Positions 1-4,863 of a stretch of DNA of 6,075 nt are shown here, piece after piece. Source of the stretch: Solirubrobacterales bacterium (GTDB lineage: Bacteria; Actinomycetota; Thermoleophilia; Solirubrobacterales; Solirubrobacteraceae); assembly GCA_015655225.1 (NCBI GenBank), contig JAATFK010000130.1, positions 1 to 6,075 of the forward strand, given 5' to 3'. The notes below the pieces were generated by a model that was not told the origin of the DNA, ran no database searches, and saw only the letters and a program-made list of their open reading frames with translations. The number at the start of each line of letters is the position of its first letter. Positions within the stretch are counted from its first letter, which is position 1. The position numbers were made by a program, and so were the translations under genes.

Positions 1-689
1 ACCGCGTCGGCGACCTCTTCGGGCTTGGCGTTGCGGCCGAGGGGGGCGGGGCGGCGGACCAGCGCGTCGGCGAACGGGTCCTCGTGCTGGCTGAAGCTCG
101 CCATCATCGGCGAGTCGACGGTGCCGGGCGCGACCGCGTTGACGCGGATCCCGAGCGGCGCGTACTCCAGGGCGGCGGTCCGCGTGAGGCCGAGGATGCC
201 GTGCTTCGCCGCCGTGTAGGCGGCGGTCCCCGGTGCCCCGACGAGGCTCGCCGCCGACGCGGTGTTCACGATCGTCCCGCGCCCAGCCGCCGCCATGTGG
301 CGCAGCTGCGCGCGCATGCAGAGCCAGACGCCCTTCAGGTTCACCCCGACCACGGAATCCCATGAGGCCTCGTCGAGCTCGTGCAGCGGGGCGATCGGCG
401 CGATCACCCCGGCGTTGTTGAACGCCACGTCGATGCGACCGTGCCTCGCGACCGTCGCGTCGTGGGCTCCGTCCACGGCCGCGAGGTCGGTCACGTCGGC
501 GGCGATCGCATCGACGCCGGCGGCGCCCCGCGCCGCGACCGCCGCCTGCGAAGACGCCAGCCCCGCCTCGTCGCGGTCGACCAGGACCATGGTCGCGCCC
601 TCGCCCGCGAAGGCGAGCGCGGTCGCCCGGCCGATCCCGGAGGCCGCGCCGGTGACGAGCACGACGCGGCCGGCCAGCTCCAGGTCCAC
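1..689 (-). CDS. Short-chain dehydrogenase/reductase (SDR), C-terminus cut off by window edge
   Basis: This is a classical SDR oxidoreductase, a cytosolic NAD(P)-dependent alcohol/ketone dehydrogenase; 229 codons are in the window and the reading frame runs off position 1. The Rossmann nucleotide motif TGAASGIG is at residues 13-20 and NNAG at 91-94. N117, S145, Y158 and K162 form the Asn-Ser-Tyr-Lys catalytic set, with YTAAK at 158-162 and the NAVAPG segment at 184-189. Asp38 at the end of the second strand (LVDRD) favours NAD over NADP. The start is a GTG at 689-687, with GAGG six nt upstream and only 12 nt after the stop of the preceding gene. The frame upstream gives no better SDR start, since the fold begins at once (DLELAGRVVLVTG). 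It is the third gene of a leftward operon. Substrate is unknown; an alcohol or hydroxyacid intermediate of the same pathway is an inference. Family assignment is very secure. Confidence 0.95.
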   Translation of the reverse strand, partial: MDLELAGRVVLVTGAASGIGRATALAFAGEGATMVLVDRDEAGLASSQAAVAARGAAGVDAIAADVTDLAAVDGAHDATVARHGRIDVAFNNAGVIAPIAPLHELDEASWDSVVGVNLKGVWLCMRAQLRHMAAAGRGTIVNTASAASLVGAPGTAAYTAAKHGILGLTRTAALEYAPLGIRVNAVAPGTVDSPMMASFSQHEDPFADALVRRPAPLGRNAKPEEVADA

Positions 690-694
690 GGCGG

Positions 695-700
695 ACCTCG
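695..700 (-). promoter_or_regulatory. Ribosome binding site of the SDR gene
   Basis: CGAGGT on the minus strand; its GAGG ends six nt before GTG 689. This decides the GTG start and places the site in the 12-nt gap after the TAG of the DapA-family gene, so the SDR is translated from the same leftward transcript. Confidence 0.6.
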
Positions 701-701
701 C

Positions 702-1637
702 CTAGGAGGCGGCGGGCGAGGAGAGCGAGACGTGCTCGCTGCGCTCGAGCAGCGCGCGGATGCGGGCCTGCGTCGCCTCGCTCGGGGCCGACAGCGGCTC
801 GCGGGCGAAGCCGGAGGTGAGCAGGCCCATCTGCTCCATGATCCACTTCGCCGGCACCGGGTTCGTCTCCGCGAACGCGGCATCCACGAGCGGGTGGAGG
901 TCGTAATGCAGTCGCTGGGCGGCGACCTGGTCGCCGGCGACGAACGTGTCGTAGAGGTCGGCGACCGGCCGCGGCGCGAAGTTCGCCACGCACGAGAGGT
1001 GGCCGCGCCCGCCGAGCGTCAGCATCGGGTAGCAGAGCAGCTCGATCCCGGAGAGCGCGATGAAGTCGGTCCCGCACTCGTCGAGGACGTAGGAGACGTG
1101 TTCGAAGTCGCGCGTCGTCTCCTTGATCCCGACGATGTTGTCGTAGGCCCGCGCGAGGCGGCCGACGGTCGCCGGCGTGATGTCGACGGCGGCGCGGACC
1201 GGCACGTTGTAGACGATGATCGGCAGGTCGGGGAACTCGCTCGCGACGCGCCCGTACCAGTCGAACAGCCCCTGCTGCTGCGCGCGCCCGTAGTACGGCG
1301 TGACGACGAGCGCTGCCGCCGCGCCGAGCCGCTGCGCCTCGGCCGTCAGCTCCAGCGTCTCGCTCATCAGCGCGGTGCCGGTGCCGGGGAGGAAGGGGAC
1401 GCGCCCGTCGATCGCGGCGGCGGCGGCCCGCATGACTTCGACGCGCTCGGCGACCGTCTGCGAGGTCGGCTCGCCGGTCGAGCCGCCGACCGAGATGCCG
1501 TGGGAGCCGTGCTCCAGCTGCCAGTCGATCAGCCGCGGGATGCTGTCGAGGTCGAGCGCCCCGTCGGCGTGGAACGGGGTGATCAGCGGCGTGATCGCGC
1601 CGCGCACGGCGTCCGGGTTGGCAGCGAACGACGTCAT
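702..1637 (-). CDS. DapA-family (dihydrodipicolinate synthase/N-acetylneuraminate lyase-like) aldolase, probably catabolic
   Basis: This 311-aa, full-length member of the class I pyruvate aldolase family forms a Schiff base between pyruvate and a lysine in a TIM barrel. Visible active-site features are GSTGEP at residues 52-57 (GTTGE in E. coli DapA), PYY at 114-116, Y143 and R148 in YNVPVR (equivalent to Tyr133/Arg138 of E. coli DapA), and Schiff-base Lys172 in GIKETT. The start is ATG 1637-1635, overlapping the upstream stop as ATGA, with GAGAGGA seven nt upstream. Although it looks like DapA, its operon partners are catabolic. A known DapA subfamily (TIGR02313, 'HpaI-NOT-DapA') is thought to act as 2,4-dihydroxyhept-2-ene-1,7-dioate aldolase next to homoprotocatechuate genes; this is the best functional guess. 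A sugar-acid aldolase or dehydratase is the alternative. A biosynthetic lysine-pathway role is unlikely. Family certain, substrate inferred. Confidence 0.93.
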   Translation of the reverse strand: MTSFAANPDAVRGAITPLITPFHADGALDLDSIPRLIDWQLEHGSHGISVGGSTGEPTSQTVAERVEVMRAAAAAIDGRVPFLPGTGTALMSETLELTAEAQRLGAAAALVVTPYYGRAQQQGLFDWYGRVASEFPDLPIIVYNVPVRAAVDITPATVGRLARAYDNIVGIKETTRDFEHVSYVLDECGTDFIALSGIELLCYPMLTLGGRGHLSCVANFAPRPVADLYDTFVAGDQVAAQRLHYDLHPLVDAAFAETNPVPAKWIMEQMGLLTSGFAREPLSAPSEATQARIRALLERSEHVSLSSPAAS

Positions 1638-3088
1638 TGCTCGGTCCTCTCGGGTCGGGGCGGCAGCTCGGCGTCGCCACCGCGGGCGAGCCAGTCCTCG
1701 TAGTCGGGGCGGCGCTCGGGGGAGAGCGGGTAGATGCCGCGGATCGTCTCGCCCGCGAGCACGCGCTCCAGCGCCCAGGTCTCGCGCCGCTCCTGCTCCA
1801 GCGCGTCGGCGGCGACCTCCTCGGCGAGCGCCGCCGGCAGCACGACGACGCCCTCGGCGTCGCCGACGATCACGTCGCCGGGGAAGACGAGCGTCCCGCC
1901 GCAGGCGATCGGCACGTCGGTCTCGAGCGGGAAGTGGACCAGCCCGAGCACCGCCGCGTGCGGCGCCTGGTAGTAGGTCGGGATCGCCAGCTCGGCGACG
2001 GCGGGGCTGTCGCGCAGGCCGCCGTCGGTGACGATCCCGGTCGCGCCGAGCGCCATCGCGCGCGCCGCCAGGATGTCGCCGATCGTGCCGGCGCCGGGGT
2101 TCTCGCGCGCGTCCATCACGAGCACGTCGTCGGGGCCGAGCGACTCGACCGCGCGCTTCTGCGCGTTCAGCTCGGCTCTGTCGGCGTCGCGCACGTCCTC
2201 GCGCAGCGGGACGTAGCGCAGCGTGCGCGCGTAGCCGAGCTTCCACGTGCCGGGCCGCGTCGGGCGCAGGCCGCGCACGAAGGTGTTGGCGATGCCGCGT
2301 CTGCGCAGCTGCACGGTCAGCGTCGCGGTCGAGACGCTGTTCAGCGCGGTTCTCGCCGTGTCGGAGAGCGTCACCGGCCGGGGCGGGGGCTCGGGCAGGC
2401 CGACCGCGGCGGCGTGGGTCGCGGGCGAGACGCGTGGTTGAGCGCCGAAGCTGGGGATCGCCTCGGTCGCCTCGACGACCTCGTTGCGCACCGTCCCGAC
2501 GCCCTCCAGCTCGACCTCGACGAGGTCGCCGGGCTCGATCACGCTCGCGCCGGCGGGCGTCCCGGTCAGGATCACGTCGCCCGGCTCCAGCGTGATGAAG
2601 CGCGAGAGGTCGGCGACCAGCAGGCCGAAGGGAAACAGCAGGTTCGCGGCGGCGTCCTCCTGCACGACCTCGCCGTTGACCCGCGTGCGCAGGACGAGCG
2701 TCGCCGGGTCGACCTCCGCGGCGGCGACGGGCACGCCGAGCGGGGTGAAGCCGTCCTGCCCCTTCGACAACAGGTTGGAGCCGCGGTCGGCCCATCTCAG
2801 GTCGTAGACGCCGAGATCGTTCGCGGGCGCGTACCAGCCGATCCGCGCGGCGCCGTCGGCCGGCGAGACGTTGCGCGTGCGCTCGCCGACGATGATCGCG
2901 ATCTCGCCCTCGAAGCCGAGCAGCTCGGTCCCCCGCGGGCGGACGATCGGGTCGCCGTCGGCGGCGAGCGAGGAGGGCGGCTTGAGGAAGTAGGACGGCT
3001 CGGCGGGCACCCGCCCGCGCTGCTCGGCGCGGCTGCGGAAGTTGAGGTGGACCGCGATGATCTTGGTGGGGGCGGGCGGCTGTGGCAC
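1634..3088 (-). CDS. Fusion protein: FAH-family (HpaG-like) isomerase/decarboxylase + RraA-like/HMG-aldolase-like domain
   Basis: The protein has 484 aa and two domains. Residues about 10-212 form a fumarylacetoacetate-hydrolase-family fold: metal ligands E60 and E62 (FEGE) and D91 (ANDLGVYDLRW), then K109 and DGFTPLG (112-118), then TGTPAGAS (175-182). Residues about 240-465 form an RraA / 4-carboxy-4-hydroxy-2-oxoadipate aldolase-like domain: GDILAARAMALGATG (337-351), DGGLRD (355-360), CGGTLVFPGDVIVGDAEGVVVLP (396-418). A proline-rich linker joins them. In homoprotocatechuate degradation FAH-family HpaG decarboxylates and isomerises the tricarboxylate to 2-hydroxyhepta-2,4-diene-1,7-dioate; RraA-like enzymes can act as pyruvate aldolases or oxaloacetate decarboxylases. 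The usual NYxxH near the N-terminus reads NFRSR (16-20), so the lid His is Arg. Start is GTG 3088-3086, with no Shine-Dalgarno sequence; no ATG lies nearby in frame, and IIAVHLN already matches the fold. First gene of the leftward operon. Domains sure; reaction inferred. Confidence 0.92.
   Translation of the reverse strand: MPQPPAPTKIIAVHLNFRSRAEQRGRVPAEPSYFLKPPSSLAADGDPIVRPRGTELLGFEGEIAIIVGERTRNVSPADGAARIGWYAPANDLGVYDLRWADRGSNLLSKGQDGFTPLGVPVAAAEVDPATLVLRTRVNGEVVQEDAAANLLFPFGLLVADLSRFITLEPGDVILTGTPAGASVIEPGDLVEVELEGVGTVRNEVVEATEAIPSFGAQPRVSPATHAAAVGLPEPPPRPVTLSDTARTALNSVSTATLTVQLRRRGIANTFVRGLRPTRPGTWKLGYARTLRYVPLREDVRDADRAELNAQKRAVESLGPDDVLVMDARENPGAGTIGDILAARAMALGATGIVTDGGLRDSPAVAELAIPTYYQAPHAAVLGLVHFPLETDVPIACGGTLVFPGDVIVGDAEGVVVLPAALAEEVAADALEQERRETWALERVLAGETIRGIYPLSPERRPDYEDWLARGGDAELPPRPERTEQ
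1645..1651 (-). promoter_or_regulatory. Ribosome binding site of the DapA-family gene
   Basis: On the minus strand GAGAGGA lies seven nt before ATG 1637. It sits inside the last codons of the FAH-RraA gene. With the ATGA overlap, it supports this start and translational coupling rather than the very long upstream open frame. Confidence 0.7.
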
Positions 3089-3093
3089 GCGGT

Positions 3094-3118
3094 GATCCTA
3101 TACCTTTTGCTACAGGAT
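3094..3118. promoter_or_regulatory. Inverted repeat in divergent promoter region, candidate operator
   Basis: GATCCTATA (3094-3102) and TACAGGAT (3111-3118) form an inverted repeat across an 8-nt spacer; seven of eight paired arm bases match. It lies in the only AT-rich stretch between the divergent operons and covers the -10 of the leftward operon and the upstream edge of a possible rightward -10 (TAAGAT, 3118-3123). This is where a dimeric repressor (GntR or IclR type, for example) would control both directions. No regulator gene lies in the window. Confidence 0.45.
3095..3100 (-). promoter_or_regulatory. -10 element of the leftward operon (leaderless promoter)
   Basis: The minus strand reads TATAGGATCACCGC immediately before the GTG at 3088. 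TAGGAT (3100-3095) fits the actinobacterial -10 consensus TANNNT. With six nt between it and the GTG, transcription would start at or next to the start codon, which predicts a leaderless mRNA. This matches the absence of any Shine-Dalgarno sequence there. No convincing -35 hexamer is visible 16-18 bp upstream. The inference rests on spacing and consensus only. Confidence 0.55.
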
Positions 3119-3123
3119 AAGAT
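3118..3123 (+). promoter_or_regulatory. Possible -10 element for dhaKL
   Basis: TAAGAT fits the TANNNT -10 consensus and lies 11 nt before the dhaK ribosome binding site, which would give a leader of about 15-18 nt. CAGGAT (3113-3118) is an alternative. No clear -35 is visible. Confidence 0.35.
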
Positions 3124-3134
3124 CGTCCACGGGC

Positions 3135-3139
3135 AGGAG
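3135..3139 (+). promoter_or_regulatory. Ribosome binding site of dhaK
   Basis: AGGAG ends seven nt before ATG 3147 and so favours that ATG over the in-frame TTG one codon earlier (3144). Confidence 0.7.
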
Positions 3140-3146
3140 AGCCTTG

Positions 3147-4148
3147 ATGCGCCGTCAGTTCATCAACGATCCGCAGGAGCACGTGCGCGAGGCGCTCGAC
3201 GGCTTCGAGCGGACCTATCCGCACCTCGTTCGCTGGAACCGCGAGCCGAGCTACGTCGCGCGCGCGACCCCGCCCGCGCAGCCGAAGGTCGCGCTCGTCG
3301 CGGGCGGCGGCTCCGGCCACGAGCCGCTGCACGCCGGCTTCGTCGGCAGCGGCATGCTCGACGCGGCCGTCCCGGGCGCGATCTTCTCGAGCCCGACCGC
3401 GATCCAGCTGGAGGCCGCCACGCGCGCCGCCGACAGCGGCCGCGGCGTCCTGCACGTGATCAAGAACTACACCGGCGACGTGATGAACTTCGGGATCGCG
3501 GCCGAGCTGGTGAGCGCCGACGGGATCGAGGTCGAGCGCGTCCTCGTCGCCGACGACCTCGCGACCGACGCGCCCGAGGGCACCGGCCCGGGGCGCCGCG
3601 GCACCGCCGCCGTGCTGGTGGTCGAGAAGGCCTGTGGCGCCGCCGCCGAGCGCGGCGCGAGCCTCCAGGAGGTCGCGGCGCTGGGTCGCCGGATCGCCGA
3701 CAACGCGCGCACGATGGCGATGGCGCTGGCCTCCTGCGCGCATCCCGGGGAGTCCGAGCCGTCCTTCGAGCTGGGTCCCGACGAGGTCGAGCTGGGGGTG
3801 GGGATCCACGGCGAGCGCGGCGTCGCGCGCGTGCCGTTCGGCACCGCCGCGCAGCTCGTGCCGCAGCTCGTCGACCCGGTCGTCGAGGCGCTCGGCCTCA
3901 CGCGCGGCGACGAGGTGATCGCGATCGTCAACGGCCTCGGGGCCACGCATCCGCTGGAGCTGTCGGTCGTCTTCCGCGAGACCGCGCTGCTGCTGGAGGA
4001 GGCGGGGATCACGATCGCCCGCCAGCTGGTCGGCCCCTACGTCACCGCGCTCGACATGGCCGGCGTCTCGATCACGCTCGTGCGCGCCGACGCCGAGCTG
4101 GTCGAGCTGTGGGACGCGCCCGTCCGGACGGCGGCGCTGACATGGTGA
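3147..4148 (+). CDS. dhaK: Dihydroxyacetone kinase, substrate-binding subunit DhaK
   Basis: This 333-aa protein has the full length of DhaK, the subunit that binds dihydroxyacetone (or a related short ketose) covalently while DhaL supplies the phosphoryl-transfer site. Conserved blocks are GGGSGHEPLHAGFVGSGMLD (53-72), with His58 corresponding to the E. coli active-site His56, IFSSPT (79-84), KNYTGDVMNFG (106-116), with Asp111 as the likely catalytic Asp, and GIHGERG (219-225), in which His221 should form the hemiaminal with the substrate carbonyl. The start is ATG 3147 with AGGAG seven nt upstream. The gene overlaps dhaL by 7 nt and diverges from the FAH-RraA operon. Sequence alone cannot separate dihydroxyacetone from erythrulose or another C3-C4 ketose as substrate. 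No DhaM or other PTS protein is seen nearby. The product would be a ketose phosphate entering lower glycolysis or the pentose phosphate pool. Confidence 0.95.
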   Translation: MRRQFINDPQEHVREALDGFERTYPHLVRWNREPSYVARATPPAQPKVALVAGGGSGHEPLHAGFVGSGMLDAAVPGAIFSSPTAIQLEAATRAADSGRGVLHVIKNYTGDVMNFGIAAELVSADGIEVERVLVADDLATDAPEGTGPGRRGTAAVLVVEKACGAAAERGASLQEVAALGRRIADNARTMAMALASCAHPGESEPSFELGPDEVELGVGIHGERGVARVPFGTAAQLVPQLVDPVVEALGLTRGDEVIAIVNGLGATHPLELSVVFRETALLLEEAGITIARQLVGPYVTALDMAGVSITLVRADAELVELWDAPVRTAALTW

Positions 4149-4783
4149 GCGACGGCCTGCTCGACGCGGCCGCCGCGCGCGCCTGGGTGGACGCGTTCGT
4201 CGGCGTCGCGGACGCCGAGCGCGGCGCCCTCGGCGAGCTCGACCGGCGCAGCGGCGACGGCGACTTCGGCTCGAACCTGCAGACGTCGCTCACGCGCGCG
4301 CGGGTGGAGCTGGCGTCTGCGACCGGTGCGACGCCGGCCGAGCCATTCGCGCTGCTGTCGACCGCCTTCCTCAACACCGGCGGCACGAGCGGTCCGCTCT
4401 ACGGGATGTGGTTCCGCGAGCTGTCGCGCACGTTCGGCGAGGCGGAGGCGGTCGGGCTCGACGCGCTCGCCGCGGCCGTCGCCGCCGGCACCGCGACGGT
4501 CCAGCGGCTCGGCGGCGCGACCGTCGGGGACAAGACGATGGTCGACGCGCTCGCGCCGGCGGGCGACGCGCTCGCCGCCGCGGCCGCCGCCGGCGACGCG
4601 CTGCCCGAGGCGCTGCGCGCCGCCGCGCTCGCCGCGCGGGCGGGCGCCGAGGGGACCGCCGAGCTGGTCGCCAGACGCGGTCGCGCGAGCTACGTCGGCG
4701 AGGTCGCGCGCGGCGTGATCGACCCCGGCGCGGTCACGGTCGCCCTCTTCTTCGAGGCCGCGCCGGGCGTCTCCGCGAGCTGA
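4142..4783 (+). CDS. dhaL: Dihydroxyacetone kinase, nucleotide-binding/phosphotransfer subunit DhaL
   Basis: This 213-aa, all-helical DhaL subunit holds ADP or ATP with two Mg ions and transfers phosphate to the substrate bound on DhaK. The Mg-binding aspartates are D34, D39 and D41 in LDRRSGDGDFG; E. coli DhaL has D30, D35 and D37. Further conserved blocks are NTGGTSGPLYG (78-88), GDKTMVDALAP (129-139), RASYVGE (181-187) and DPGA (194-197). The residue after the last Asp is Phe; PTS-type DhaL usually has His there (GDADHG) and ATP-type kinases Cys (GDGDCG), so the donor type cannot be read from it. The start is ATG 4142, inside the end of dhaK (ATGGTGA), with no strong ribosome binding site, so translation is probably coupled; GTG 4145 is an alternative. 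A stretch at 141-170 is mostly Ala, Gly and Glu. Confident family call. Confidence 0.94.
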   Translation: MVSDGLLDAAAARAWVDAFVGVADAERGALGELDRRSGDGDFGSNLQTSLTRARVELASATGATPAEPFALLSTAFLNTGGTSGPLYGMWFRELSRTFGEAEAVGLDALAAAVAAGTATVQRLGGATVGDKTMVDALAPAGDALAAAAAAGDALPEALRAAALAARAGAEGTAELVARRGRASYVGEVARGVIDPGAVTVALFFEAAPGVSAS

Positions 4784-4863
4784 CCGCGAGCCGTCATCGC
4801 CACCTAACGCGATCATGTACGATCGCCTATAGGATCATCCGAGGGAGAGGTGGAGGAGCACTC
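4784..4863 (+). promoter_or_regulatory. Intergenic promoter region upstream of the MetE-core gene
   Basis: This 80-bp gap separates dhaL from the next gene. It contains an 18-bp imperfect palindrome with perfect 6-bp arms GCGATC and GATCGC (4809-4826), the palindrome CCTATAGG (4826-4833), and a -10-like TAGGAT (4830-4835). TATAGGATCA at 4828-4837 is identical, on the opposite strand, to the leftward operon promoter at 3102-3093. Transcription would start near 4842, leaving a leader of about 22 nt with a good ribosome binding site. No classical -35 and no rho-independent terminator for dhaKL is visible, so read-through from dhaKL remains possible. Confidence 0.5.
4852..4856 (+). promoter_or_regulatory. 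Ribosome binding site of the MetE-core gene
   Basis: GGAGG, within a purine-rich run, ends seven nt before ATG 4864. It fixes the start of the 354-aa protein and excludes the longer open frame that extends back into dhaL. Confidence 0.75.

Noticed and set aside
702..1637. Biosynthetic DapA for lysine
   Set aside because: The operon context is catabolic (FAH-RraA fusion, SDR) with no lysine or diaminopimelate gene nearby, and the first GTTGE threonine is Ser. Not excluded outright without the rest of the genome.
381..1703. 440-codon plus-strand open frame
   Set aside because: It is antisense to the SDR and DapA-family genes, which have complete conserved motifs; its translation is Arg/Gly/Asp-rich with no family motif.
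1..3088. Rhamnose/fucose-type diketo-acid hydrolysis (SDR plus FAH-family hydrolase)
   Set aside because: An SDR and an FAH-family enzyme also occur together in non-phosphorylating deoxysugar pathways. The RraA fusion and the DapA-family neighbour fit less well there, and the FAH half lacks the His expected of hydrolases. Kept only as an alternative.
702..3950. A 1082-codon minus-strand open frame ending in the DapA-family protein
   Set aside because: Only its last 311 codons look like protein. The rest is low-complexity Arg/Ala/Gly/Asp-rich and lies out of frame with the FAH-RraA gene and antisense to dhaK. The ATGA overlap and the ribosome binding site at 1645-1651 set the true start at 1637.
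1637..4141. Long plus-strand open frame running into dhaL
   Set aside because: It is antisense to the FAH-RraA gene and out of frame with dhaK, with composition typical of shadow frames in high-GC DNA. Only 4142-4783 encodes a recognisable protein.
4784..4810. Rho-independent terminator after dhaL
   Set aside because: No GC-rich stem followed by a T-run is present in the gap; the only hairpin-like arms are at 4809-4826 with no T-tract and in a promoter position.
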